The position numbers were made by a program, and so were the translations under genes. From NCBI RefSeq assembly GCF_000013045.1, contig NC_007677.1:3222203-3286202 (forward strand): a stretch of 64,000 bases of DNA, written 5' to 3'. Within the stretch, counting starts at the first letter, position 1; the number at the start of each line of letters is the position of its first letter. The notes beneath the pieces were generated by a model, which saw only the letters and a program-made list of their open reading frames with translations, searched no databases and had not been told where the DNA came from. The stretch comes from Salinibacter ruber DSM 13855 (GTDB lineage: Bacteria > Bacteroidota > Rhodothermia > Rhodothermales > Salinibacteraceae). Of this stretch, positions 32,298 through 40,836 are shown piece by piece.

Positions 32298-35200
32298 CTA
32301 CGCCTCCGCGTCGGCAGCACTCTCGGCCCGGGGCAGTCGCACGACGAACCGGCTCCCGTCTCCCTTTTCCGTGTCTACCTCGATGTCCCCGTCCATCTCT
32401 TCGGTTGCCTTCTGGGTGACGGCCAGCCCCACCCCGCTGCCCTCGTACTTCCGGCCGATGCCCTCCGACGCCTGGCGGAACGGCTCGAAGAGCTCCTTCG
32501 CGGCCTCGGGCTCCATCCCAATCCCGGTGTCCTCGACCTCCAGCACGGCCGCCCCGTCCTCCCGGTACGTTCGCACACGGACGCGTCCGCCTTCGTTGGT
32601 GTATTTGATCGCGTTGGAGAGAAGATTCTGGACCACGATCTGCACCCCTCCCTCGTCGGCCCGGGCCCGGACGGGCCCGGTCCCGGTCTCGACCTGGAGG
32701 CGAACCCCCTTGTCCGTGGCCTTGGGCTTTAGCTCTTCGGCCGTTCGGCGCGCCCGGTCCGCCAGGTCGACGGGCCGGCGGTCCAGCTCCATCTGCCCGG
32801 CCTCTAGCTTCGACAGGTTGAGCACCCCCTCCAGGGTGTCCAGGAGGCGCTTGCCCCCCTGCTCGATCAGATGGGCCTTCTGCTCCAGCGAGCCGGCCGC
32901 CGACGCGTCCAGGGCCCCCACCTCGGCCCCCAGCACCTCGGCGAATCCAATGATCGACGTCAGCGGGGTCCGGATCTCGTGGCTCATGTTGGCGAGGAAC
33001 GCGGACTTCAGCCGCGCCGCCTTCCGGGCGTCGTCCCGGGCCTGCTCGGCGTCGGCCCGGGCCGCCTCCGCCCTGTCCTTCGCCCCCCGAAGCTCCTCCT
33101 CGCGGCGCAGGCGCTCCAGGACCAGGGCCGCGTACCCGCCCAGCACCTCCAGCAGGCGTAGGTTGAGCCGGTCGAAGTCGCCTTCGTCCGACGTGCCGGC
33201 AATGATCACGCCACGCCGCCCAATCGGCACCCCGGCCGCGGCCCGCAGGTCCCCGTAGTCGATGCCGTTCTCCAGCGCTGCGGTGTCGGGGACGACGACC
33301 GCCTCCCCGGCCTTCAACGTACGCGCCGCAACGGTGTCCCCATCGACCGGTTGCGGACTGGGCGCCGGCAGGTCGGCGTCCCCCTCGGCGGTGGTCTTCT
33401 TCGGGATGATCTCGCCGGCCTCCACGAAGGCCGTGTGCCGGAACGGGTACGCAAAGACATCCTGGAGCACCCCGTGCACCTCCGCGGCCACCGCCTCGCG
33501 GGACCCGGCCCGGAGCAGCCGCCGGGTGGCCTCGTAGAGCGCCTCGATCTTTTCGGTGCGCCTGCGGAGCGCCTGCTTCTGTTCCGTGCGCTCCGTGATG
33601 TCGTTGAGGTGAAACAGGGCCCCCTGCGCCGTGCCCTCGACGTCTTGGAGGGGCGCCCCACTCACCGACAAAATGCGACGGGTCCCGTCCGGCCATTCAA
33701 TCGCGTGCTCGTAGCCGAAGACGGGCTCCTGATTCCGAAGGACCCGCCGGAATGGAAGGTCTGCATCCGGGATGGGGCGCCCGTCGACCGTCGTGATGCC
33801 CCATTCTGGGTCGTCGAAGGCACGTTCAGTGACCTCGCTCCTTTCGATGCCCAGCACCTCCTTAGCCCGCTCGTTGACCCGGACGAAGTTGCCCGCCTCG
33901 TCCAGCAGCACAATGGCCGCCGGGCTCGTGGACAACAACTGATCCAGCAGATCCCGCTCCTCCCGAAGACGGTTCTCTCGGTCCAACCGGTCGAGCACAG
34001 CCGTCGCGTAGGTGCCAAGCACCTCAATCAGGCGGATGTCAAATTCGCTGATGGCGCCGGGGTCGGGCGAGGCGACCGCGAAGGTGCCGTGCGCCCCCAT
34101 CGGCACGACCACCACGGACCGGAGCGCCCCGTAGTCGTGCGGGTCTTCCACCTCGGTGGCCTGCAGGTCGGAAATGGTGAGCGTATCGCCGCTCCGGTAC
34201 ACCTCCGCCACCGCACTGTCCCCGTCCACGTCGAAGGGCGGGCGCTCGGGCATGAACTCGCGGGTCGCCTCCGCCACGTGGGCCACCTCCAGAACGCCCT
34301 CTCGGGCAAACCGGACGGACACGCCCTGGTGGCCGAGGGCCTCCCGGATGATCTCGACGAGCACCGTGGCGATCTCGTCCGTGCTGCGCGCCGTCAGCAG
34401 ACGATCGGCCGTCTCGTAGAGGGCCTCCACTTTGTCCCGCCGCCCCCGGAGGGCGCGTTCGCGCTCCTTCTCGTCGGTGACGTCCCGAGAGACGGCCATG
34501 CCGGCGATCACCGTCCCGTCCTCGTCCCGGACCGGAAGGACCTGGACGCGGTAGTCGCCCCCCTGGTATTGCTCCTCCAGGACGCTTTTCTCCCCGTCCA
34601 GCGCACGGCGGTAATATTCGACCTGCCGATCGGCAATGTCCTCGGGAAACAGGTCGTGGAGCGTGCGCCCCACGACCTCGTCGGTCGAGAGCCCGACGTC
34701 GGCCAGCCCCTGCCCCCCGGCCGTCCGGAACGTCAGGTCCTCGTCGAACAGGAAGACGGCCCCGTCCGGAAAGTTGTCGACGAGGGTCTGGTACTGGCTC
34801 TTCGACGTCCGGAGGGCCTCCTGCCGCCGTCGTCGGTCGGTGATGTCCTGAATCGTCCCCCGCACCCGCACCACCGTCCCGTCTTCGGACTGGGGCTCCC
34901 CGCGGGCGTGCACCCATCGTCGCTCTCCGTCGGGGGCAATCAGCCGGGCCTTCAGGTCGAACGGCGTGCCCTCCTCGACCGCGTCCTCGACGGCGGCCCG
35001 CACCGTCGGGCGGTCGTCCGGGTGGCAGGTGCGAAGGGCCTCGTCCAGACTGTCACTGGGACGAGCCGGCAGGGCCATCATTCGGCGGGCGTTCTCGGTC
35101 CAGCGCACCGTGTCGGCCTCCACGTCGTACTCCCACGCCCCGACATCGGCGATCTCCTGGGCCCGCTCGAAGAGGTCGTTCTGGCGCTCCAGCTCGCGCT

Positions 35201-36500
35201 CGCGCCGCTTCCGTTCGGTGATGTCCTGCAGGGCCCCGGCCACCTTCACAATCTCCCCGTCCTCCTCGACCGGCGCCCCCACCGTGCGGACCCACCGGCG
35301 ATTCCCCTCGGCCGTGATGATTCGATGCTCCACGTCGTAGGAGGCGCCCGCCTCCACGCAGCGCTCAAAGGCCGCATGCACCGCCGACCGGTCCGCCGGA
35401 TGGACGAACTCGAACCCTTCTTCCAGACCCAGCTCGGCGCCGGGGGCGAGCTCGTGGATCCGATACCCCTCGTCCGACCAGGCCACATCTCCGGTGCGGA
35501 GGTCGGCCATCCACGCCCCCGTCAGCCGCTGGGCCTGCTCCAGCAGGCGTCGCTGCCGCCGGAGCGCCTGCTCGCGCTCCTGCTTCTCGGTCACGTCCCG
35601 CTGGATGGACACCCAGTACTGCAGGGCGCCCGCCTCGTCGAACATCGGCGTCGTGGTCCAGCGGGCACTGTAGCGCGTCCCGTCCTTCCGGTAGTTCACG
35701 GTTTCTCCCGTCCACGGCTCCTGGGCCGCCAGGGCCTGCTCGAGCGAGGCAATCACGTCCGGATCGGTCTCCGGGCCCCGGAGCAGCTGCGGCGTGCGGC
35801 CGATCAGTTCCTCCTCGGCGTACCCGGTCATCTCCTCGAACGCGCGGTTGACGTACGCGATGGTGCCGCCGTCCGCTTCGCCCGCGTCGTCGCGTCCGGG
35901 GGCCTCGGTCACCACGACGCCGTCCGTGGTCTGCTCGACCGCCTCGGAGAGGATGCGCAGGGTGTGCTCCTGCTCCTTTCGTTCGGTGATGTCCAGCATG
36001 AAGCCGTTGAAGACAAGCGCCTCGCCCCCTGCTTCCGGCCGGCGCTCCAGCACCGAGGTGAGGAGCAGCCAGACCCGCTCCCCGTCGGGCCGGTCGAACG
36101 GCAGCTCCACCTGCTCCGGGCGCGCCCCGCTCCGGGCCGCCCGCACGCAGTGGTCGTGCCGGTCCCGGTACGCCTCCGGCACCCGAGCCAGGAACTGCTC
36201 TTCGAAGTCGTCCGCGTCCGGGGACAGCCCGAGCAGGGCCTCCGCCCGCGCGCCGACAAACCGGTACCGGCCCGCCCCGCCCGGGTCGACCCGGTATTGA
36301 AATTCGATGCCCGGGAGGCTCTGCGACACGCCCCGAAGCCGGTCCGCCTCGGGCGTCCGGCGCGCCTGCTCCCCGGCAGCCTCGGCCCCTGCGGCCCCGA
36401 ACCGGCGCCAGAGCCCGGCCCCCGCCAGGCACACGGCGGCGCCGGCGAGAAACGAGAGAACGTACCCGAACACCAGCATGCCGGGAGAAAGCACGCTCAT
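32298..36500 (-). CDS. Membrane-anchored multi-PAS/GAF sensor histidine kinase
   Basis: About 1400 residues. One N-terminal membrane helix (about 8-32) is followed by five PAS-type domains, marked by repeated linkers DITERKEQ, DVTEKQERE, DITERKRRE, DITDRRRR and DVTDEKERE. Then come a GAF-like domain (about 675-835), a sixth PAS (ending DITERTEQ), a second GAF-like domain (about 975-1120), the dimerisation helix with the phosphoacceptor His (NMSHEIRTPLTSIIGF) and a HATPase. There is no receiver domain. The GAF segments (KVEALYETADRLL, KIEALYEATRRLL, ending LDRLDRENRL) resemble those of haloarchaeal sensor proteins. Signal and partner regulator are unknown. Start at the ATG at 36500, just before the membrane helix. 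It lies among flagellar genes but has no visible sigma28-type site. Confidence 0.88.
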   Translation of the reverse strand: MSVLSPGMLVFGYVLSFLAGAAVCLAGAGLWRRFGAAGAEAAGEQARRTPEADRLRGVSQSLPGIEFQYRVDPGGAGRYRFVGARAEALLGLSPDADDFEEQFLARVPEAYRDRHDHCVRAARSGARPEQVELPFDRPDGERVWLLLTSVLERRPEAGGEALVFNGFMLDITERKEQEHTLRILSEAVEQTTDGVVVTEAPGRDDAGEADGGTIAYVNRAFEEMTGYAEEELIGRTPQLLRGPETDPDVIASLEQALAAQEPWTGETVNYRKDGTRYSARWTTTPMFDEAGALQYWVSIQRDVTEKQEREQALRRQRRLLEQAQRLTGAWMADLRTGDVAWSDEGYRIHELAPGAELGLEEGFEFVHPADRSAVHAAFERCVEAGASYDVEHRIITAEGNRRWVRTVGAPVEEDGEIVKVAGALQDITERKRRERELERQNDLFERAQEIADVGAWEYDVEADTVRWTENARRMMALPARPSDSLDEALRTCHPDDRPTVRAAVEDAVEEGTPFDLKARLIAPDGERRWVHARGEPQSEDGTVVRVRGTIQDITDRRRRQEALRTSKSQYQTLVDNFPDGAVFLFDEDLTFRTAGGQGLADVGLSTDEVVGRTLHDLFPEDIADRQVEYYRRALDGEKSVLEEQYQGGDYRVQVLPVRDEDGTVIAGMAVSRDVTDEKERERALRGRRDKVEALYETADRLLTARSTDEIATVLVEIIREALGHQGVSVRFAREGVLEVAHVAEATREFMPERPPFDVDGDSAVAEVYRSGDTLTISDLQATEVEDPHDYGALRSVVVVPMGAHGTFAVASPDPGAISEFDIRLIEVLGTYATAVLDRLDRENRLREERDLLDQLLSTSPAAIVLLDEAGNFVRVNERAKEVLGIERSEVTERAFDDPEWGITTVDGRPIPDADLPFRRVLRNQEPVFGYEHAIEWPDGTRRILSVSGAPLQDVEGTAQGALFHLNDITERTEQKQALRRRTEKIEALYEATRRLLRAGSREAVAAEVHGVLQDVFAYPFRHTAFVEAGEIIPKKTTAEGDADLPAPSPQPVDGDTVAARTLKAGEAVVVPDTAALENGIDYGDLRAAAGVPIGRRGVIIAGTSDEGDFDRLNLRLLEVLGGYAALVLERLRREEELRGAKDRAEAARADAEQARDDARKAARLKSAFLANMSHEIRTPLTSIIGFAEVLGAEVGALDASAAGSLEQKAHLIEQGGKRLLDTLEGVLNLSKLEAGQMELDRRPVDLADRARRTAEELKPKATDKGVRLQVETGTGPVRARADEGGVQIVVQNLLSNAIKYTNEGGRVRVRTYREDGAAVLEVEDTGIGMEPEAAKELFEPFRQASEGIGRKYEGSGVGLAVTQKATEEMDGDIEVDTEKGDGSRFVVRLPRAESAADAEA

Positions 36501-37083
36501 TGGACGGTGCCTGTGTGAAGTGGTGACGTGCCGGGGGTGTGAAGATACACCCAGTAGTGAATGTAAGCAAAAGTTAGGCAAACGAAAATCACACCCGCCG
36601 GTGCGGGTCGAATGCCCCGGGTGCGTCACGAGTCTGTAACAACGGCCTGCGCCATAGCGCAGAGTACGTGCTGTGTCCCGGGAATAGGCGCCGTCCCAAA
36701 AAACGGCACGTTCCTCGCCCTCCGCGTGACTGAGCGCCCCTCCGACGACGGCTCAAATCCTCTCGGCTCGGAGGGGTGGACGCCGGGCCCCGGTGATGTC
36801 GTGGCGGCCGGCCTGCTGACGACTCGACCGGCGCGGACGGGTAGAAGACCTGAGCGATGCCTCTCCCGGCCCCGTCGGTGCGGAATGAAATGACTCTTCT
36901 GGTCCAACCGGCCGCCCGCTGATGCCGAACGGCCGCCCTCAACACGAGGCCCACCGTCCCCCGCCCCCGCCTGGCGCACCGTGCGTCGCGGGGCCGCTCA
37001 CGCGCACCGGCACCCCGTGCAGCCCGCCCCGACGAAGAGGCACGAGTGGGCTCCGGGGGCGCTCCAGATGGGCTTCAGATAAG
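36501..37083. other. Gap without a convincing gene, upstream of the PAS/GAF kinase
   Basis: No open frame here has coding character. The 100 nt before the kinase start are AT-richer than the surroundings and probably hold its promoter, but I cannot pick out convincing -10/-35 boxes. A short inverted repeat (ACCCGC-CGGT-GCGGGT, 36593-36608) is visible. Confidence 0.5.
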
Positions 37084-37578
37084 CTACTCGATGAGGTCGC
37101 GCACCGCCGCCCCCGTGGCGTGGGCCTGGGCGCGGCGCGCCGTCTCGGCCTGGGCGCGCATCTGGAGCTTCGCGGCCCGGGCCTGCGCCCGAACCTGATC
37201 GGCCCGGGAGGGACGGGGGGCCATCGCGTCCGCTACGGTGTGCTCGGGGGCATCCGCTTCGGACCGGGCCTCCTGCAGATTCGGGGCCGGGGCGCGATCC
37301 CGGGCCCCATCGCCCGTCGCCAGCCCGGCGGTCGTGGACCCGGCGTCTTCGAGAGAATCGGACGGGATGCGCATCGGATTGTCGGGCCACGCCCCCGCGC
37401 TGGCCCGGCTCACAGGCCGCCCGTCCATGCCGGTGCGCGTGGCGCCCGAGGTGCTGCCCGTCGCGTGGGGGACGTGCACACGTGCTCCGTCGTCCGGAAT
37501 TGCCTCCGGGCCGGGGCCGAGCGGAAGCAGAAACGTCGTCGGGGAGGCGGGACGGGGCGACGCCGAAAAGACACGCAT
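37084..37578 (-). CDS. Small protein with a flagellin D0-like C-terminal helix
   Basis: 164 residues. The first 120 are disordered (Pro/Ala/Gly/Arg-rich), with no signal peptide. The last 39 residues align without gaps to the C-terminus of both flagellins in the window, with 18 of 39 identical: here RAAKLQMRAQAETARRAQAH, in flagellin QAAKLQVQQQSGTAQLAQAN, both closing with G-x-x-V-x-x-L. No N-terminal flagellin domain is present. The gene is preceded by a sigma28-type promoter (37648-37674) and lies just beyond the flagellin terminator. It could be a minor filament- or junction-associated protein, a decoy for FliS, or a flagellin remnant kept for regulation. That it is expressed with the late flagellar genes is a strong inference; the function is unknown. 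Confidence 0.65.
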   Translation of the reverse strand: MRVFSASPRPASPTTFLLPLGPGPEAIPDDGARVHVPHATGSTSGATRTGMDGRPVSRASAGAWPDNPMRIPSDSLEDAGSTTAGLATGDGARDRAPAPNLQEARSEADAPEHTVADAMAPRPSRADQVRAQARAAKLQMRAQAETARRAQAHATGAAVRDLIE

Positions 37579-37647
37579 GGCGGAGACCGGGGGGCTATGT
37601 GAGTGCAGGGCGAATGGGCACGCCGTGTGAGTCCGGCTCGTCTTTTG

Positions 37648-37674
37648 TTATCGGACGTAAGCGGGGGACTTTAA
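37648..37674 (-). promoter_or_regulatory. Sigma28-type promoter for the D0-like gene
   Basis: The minus strand reads TTAAAGTC (preceded by T, giving TTTAAAGT), an 11-nt spacer, then TCCGATAA. It lies 70 nt upstream of the start at 37578 and downstream of the flagellin terminator, so the D0-like gene has its own transcription unit. Confidence 0.65.
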
Positions 37675-37810
37675 ACGCCCCGCGAACAGAGGCCCGCGGG
37701 AGACGAGCCCAGGGGGTCCGGACGAGCCGGTCCGGGAGGGCGACACGCCAGACCGTCTGGAGCCTCACGGAATCGAACGGGGGGACCCAATACGACAGCC
37801 CACAACAAAT

Positions 37811-37848
37811 AAAAAAGCACAGCCTCCGGCGTTGGGCCGGAGGCTGTG
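37811..37848 (-). terminator. Intrinsic terminator of the flagellin unit
   Basis: On the minus strand a perfect 13-bp stem (CACAGCCTCCGGC / GCCGGAGGCTGTG) with a 5-nt loop is followed by CTTTTTTATTT. It lies 93 nt after the stop of the first flagellin gene. It is the clearest rho-independent terminator in the window. Confidence 0.9.
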
Positions 37849-37941
37849 GGCATTGGTGTTGATTTTAAGACTACGGCGAGAACGTCGTCAAGCGAACGTC
37901 CGCTCGACGCGTCGCCGCTCGGCTGAGTACTGACGAAAGGA

Positions 37942-39186
37942 TTACTGGAGGAGCGAGAGGACGCTCTGGCCGGCGGCGTTGGCCTGGGCCAGCTGCGCGG
38001 TCCCGGACTGCTGCTGCACCTGCAGCTTCGCGGCCTGCGTCTGCTCCTTCGCAAAGTCCGCGTCCTGAATCCGGCTCTGGGCGGCCTGCAGGTTCGTCTG
38101 GCTCGTCTCCAGGTTCGACTCCTTGAACGAAAGCCGGTTCTGGCTCGCGCCCAGGTCGCTGAGCTGGGAGGTCAGGCTGTTGATCGCGCTGTCCACGTCG
38201 TTGATAATTTCGCGGGCTTCGTCGGAGCTGCCTCCTTGCAACCGACTCCCAATGTTCTCGCTGTCTCGGACCTGTACGGAAAAGTCTTTCGATCCACCGT
38301 CGGTGATGTCACCCTTCCGCACGCTCAATTCCGTAACGTTGAGTGCGATCTTGTTTCCACTCGTGTCCGATGAGAGTGTCACCGAGGTGCTTCCCGTGAA
38401 TGTACCGTTACCACCACCGTTAGTCCCTGCAGCGGAGACCGTACTCCCATTGGCTTTGAGCGTGAGAGACGTACCACTTCGCTCCACCGTAACGTCGAAG
38501 GTCCCACCTTCGAGCGTTCCCGCAAGGTTAGTCCCAGAGGCCGACGGGGAAATGTTTCCGGAGGCTGCCGTAACTGCCTGGGATCGAGTAAAGTCCCCCG
38601 CACTCACGTCTTGCCCGTCCGTCGTCGTCACGTCGAGGTTCGACTGAACCCCAAGATCTTCGGCGGTGGAGTTTTCGATGTTGACGTCGAAGGTCTGGTC
38701 GCTCTCCGACCCGGTCTGGAAGGTGAGCCCGACCGAGTTGCCGCTGTCCCCCGACGTGCCCCCCTCAATCAACTTGTCGCCGTTGAAGGTCGTGTTCTTG
38801 GCAATGTCGTTGATCTCCCCGACCTGCTCCTGCAGCTCCCCCGCAATCGCGTTCCGCTCGTTCTGCGACAGGCTCCCGTTGGCCGCCTGCACGGCCTTCT
38901 CCCGGGCGGACTGCAAGATGTTGAGCTGGGAGTCGAGCCCCCCCTCCGCCACGCTGAGCGCACTTTTGGCGTCCCCGATGTTGCGGAGGGCCTGCTGCTG
39001 AGACCCGGTGCGCGCCTCCAGCCCCTCCGCAATCTCGAAGCCGGCGGCGTCGTCGCTGGCGCTGTTGATGCGGAGGCCGGTCGTCAGGCGCTCCCGCGTC
39101 TCGGCCAGCTGCTCACTGGTGTCGGAGAGGTTCTGGAAGGCCTGCTGGGCCTGAATGTTGGTGTTGATCTGCGAAAAACTACTCAT
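37942..39186 (-). CDS. fliC: Flagellin (downstream copy of a tandem pair)
   Basis: 414 residues. The N-terminal D0/D1 region begins MSSFSQINTNIQAQQAFQNL and includes TTGLRINSASDDAAGFEIAE. The C-terminal D1/D0 includes SQLSDLGASQNRLSFKESNL and ends GQSVLSLLQ. The middle (about 175-320) is Gly/Ser/Thr-rich and forms the exposed domain. The first 173 and last 92 residues are identical, or nearly so, to the other flagellin. The middle differs almost completely and is lower in GC than the ends. There is no sigma28-type site in the 98 nt before it, so it is probably read through from the upstream copy. The terminator at 37811-37848 follows. Confidence 0.95.
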   Translation of the reverse strand: MSSFSQINTNIQAQQAFQNLSDTSEQLAETRERLTTGLRINSASDDAAGFEIAEGLEARTGSQQQALRNIGDAKSALSVAEGGLDSQLNILQSAREKAVQAANGSLSQNERNAIAGELQEQVGEINDIAKNTTFNGDKLIEGGTSGDSGNSVGLTFQTGSESDQTFDVNIENSTAEDLGVQSNLDVTTTDGQDVSAGDFTRSQAVTAASGNISPSASGTNLAGTLEGGTFDVTVERSGTSLTLKANGSTVSAAGTNGGGNGTFTGSTSVTLSSDTSGNKIALNVTELSVRKGDITDGGSKDFSVQVRDSENIGSRLQGGSSDEAREIINDVDSAINSLTSQLSDLGASQNRLSFKESNLETSQTNLQAAQSRIQDADFAKEQTQAAKLQVQQQSGTAQLAQANAAGQSVLSLLQ

Positions 39187-39284
39187 GGGTCTAGGCTGGT
39201 TGTCTCATCGAAGGACGCGAGGACTGCTTTCCCCCGGACGTCAAATTCATCCTTCACCGTCCGGAGGGAATCACCGCGGGTCGT

Positions 39285-40547
39285 TTACTGGAGGAGCGAG
39301 AGGACGCTCTGGCCGGCGGCGTTGGCCTGGGCCAGCTGCGCGGTCCCGGACTGCTGCTGGACCTGCAGCTTCGCGGCCTGCGTCTGCTCCTTCGCAAAGT
39401 CCGCATCCTGAATCCGGCTCTGGGCGGCCTGCAGGTTCGTCTGGCTCGTCTCCAGGTTCGACTCCTTAAACGAAAGCCGGTTCTGGCTCGCGCCCAGGTC
39501 GCTGAGCTGGGAGGTCAGGCTGTTGATCGCGCTGTCCACGTCGTTGATGATCTCGCGGGCCTCGTCGGCACCGTTGTTTTGCAGCCGGGTCCCGATGTCC
39601 AGCTCGTCCCGAACCTCCACCGTGAAGCTCTTCGCATCGCCTCCCTGCTCAAGGCTGTCGGTGGCGATGGTTATGTTGCTGGCCTTGGCCTGGATGGTCT
39701 TAGTACCGCTTTTCGATAGTGTCAGGGTGCCGGCACCGCTGAATGTCCCGTTGCCAGCATTGACACCGGTGAGCGTTGCCGAGTTACCGTTCGCACTGAG
39801 CTTGATCTTGTCTGACGCAGTCTGAGATACCTGCACCTCAAACTCCCCCCCTTCGAGGCCACTGGCCAAGGTGGAGGCCGTTGACCCCGAAGCTACAGTA
39901 ACAGATCCCTCAAGCCCTGACACGGCCGATTCGGCGAAGTCTCCTTCATTCACGAGTTGCCCACCTGAGTTGGTCGTGGCTTGGTTTACATTAACAGACG
40001 GCTGCCGGACGCCGAGATCGTCGGCGGTGGAGTTTTCGATGTTGACGTCGAAGGTCTGGTCGCTCTCCGACCCGGTCTGGAAGGTGAGTCCGACCGAGTT
40101 GCCGCTATCCCCCGACGTGCCCCCCTCAATCAACTTGTCGCCGTTGAAGGTCGTGTTCTTGGCAATGTCGTTGATCTCCCCGACCTGCTCCTGCAGCTCC
40201 CCGGCGATCGCGTTCCGCTCGTTCTGCGACAGGCTCCCGTTGGCCGCCTGCACGGCCTTCTCCCGGGCGGACTGCAAAATGTTGAGCTGGGAGTCGAGCC
40301 CCCCCTCCGCCACGCTGAGCGCGCTTTTGGCGTCCCCAATGTTGCGGAGGGCCTGCTGCTGAGACCCGGTGCGTGCCTCCAGCCCCTCCGCAATCTCGAA
40401 GCCGGCGGCGTCGTCGCTGGCGCTGTTGATGCGGAGGCCGGTCGTCAGGCGCTCCCGCGTCTCGGCCAGCTGCTCACTGGTGTCGGAGAGGTTCTGGAAG
40501 GCCTGCTGGGCCTGAATGTTGGTGTTGATCTGCGAAAAACTACTCAT
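39285..40547 (-). CDS. fliC: Flagellin (upstream copy of a tandem pair)
   Basis: 420 residues, with the same ends as its neighbour at 37942-39186 and a different central domain (about 175-327, with VNVNQATTNSGGQLVNEGDF and SNITIATDSLEQGGDAKSFT). Nucleotide identity in the shared ends is also nearly complete, including the first bases upstream of the ATG, pointing to recent duplication or gene conversion. The sigma28-type promoter at 40643-40669 lies about 95 nt upstream. It is exported as a FliS complex and polymerised under the FliD cap into the filament. Confidence 0.95.
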   Translation of the reverse strand: MSSFSQINTNIQAQQAFQNLSDTSEQLAETRERLTTGLRINSASDDAAGFEIAEGLEARTGSQQQALRNIGDAKSALSVAEGGLDSQLNILQSAREKAVQAANGSLSQNERNAIAGELQEQVGEINDIAKNTTFNGDKLIEGGTSGDSGNSVGLTFQTGSESDQTFDVNIENSTADDLGVRQPSVNVNQATTNSGGQLVNEGDFAESAVSGLEGSVTVASGSTASTLASGLEGGEFEVQVSQTASDKIKLSANGNSATLTGVNAGNGTFSGAGTLTLSKSGTKTIQAKASNITIATDSLEQGGDAKSFTVEVRDELDIGTRLQNNGADEAREIINDVDSAINSLTSQLSDLGASQNRLSFKESNLETSQTNLQAAQSRIQDADFAKEQTQAAKLQVQQQSGTAQLAQANAAGQSVLSLLQ

Positions 40548-40642
40548 GGGTCTCAGTCTGTTTGCGCGAGAGAAGGTTTATCGGACGGTGCGTGTGCGCC
40601 ACGACGGCCGGTCTCCGCCGTCTCGCATCGGCTCACCTCCGG

Positions 40643-40669
40643 TTATCGGACGCAGACCTGGCTTTTTAA
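40643..40669 (-). promoter_or_regulatory. Sigma28-type promoter for the flagellins
   Basis: The minus strand reads TTAAAAAG (within ATTTAAAAAG), an 11-nt spacer, then TCCGATAA. It lies about 95 nt upstream of the first flagellin start. A second TTATCGG at 40579-40585 lacks a partner -35 at the right distance. Confidence 0.75.
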
Positions 40670-40836
40670 ATCCCGGGCCTGAGCCACTGTGGCCCCTGTG
40701 GGCGAGAGACGCAGGAGCCCCCCTTCTGGTCCGGTGTTTGCGCTGTATCTACGCCCGGCCGGTGTGGAGCCCTAACCGAAAGGCTTTCCGGTCCCTTTCG
40801 TCCGTGCCCCTCGCTCATTTCCTACGATCCCCCGCT

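Noticed and set aside
36612-36893. 93-codon plus-strand frame in the gap before the PAS/GAF kinase
   Set aside because: No conserved features, unremarkable composition and no matching context; treated as non-coding.
39187-39284. Separate promoter for the downstream flagellin
   Set aside because: The 98-nt gap has no TTATCGG box with a matching TTAA 23 nt away, so cotranscription with the upstream flagellin is more likely.
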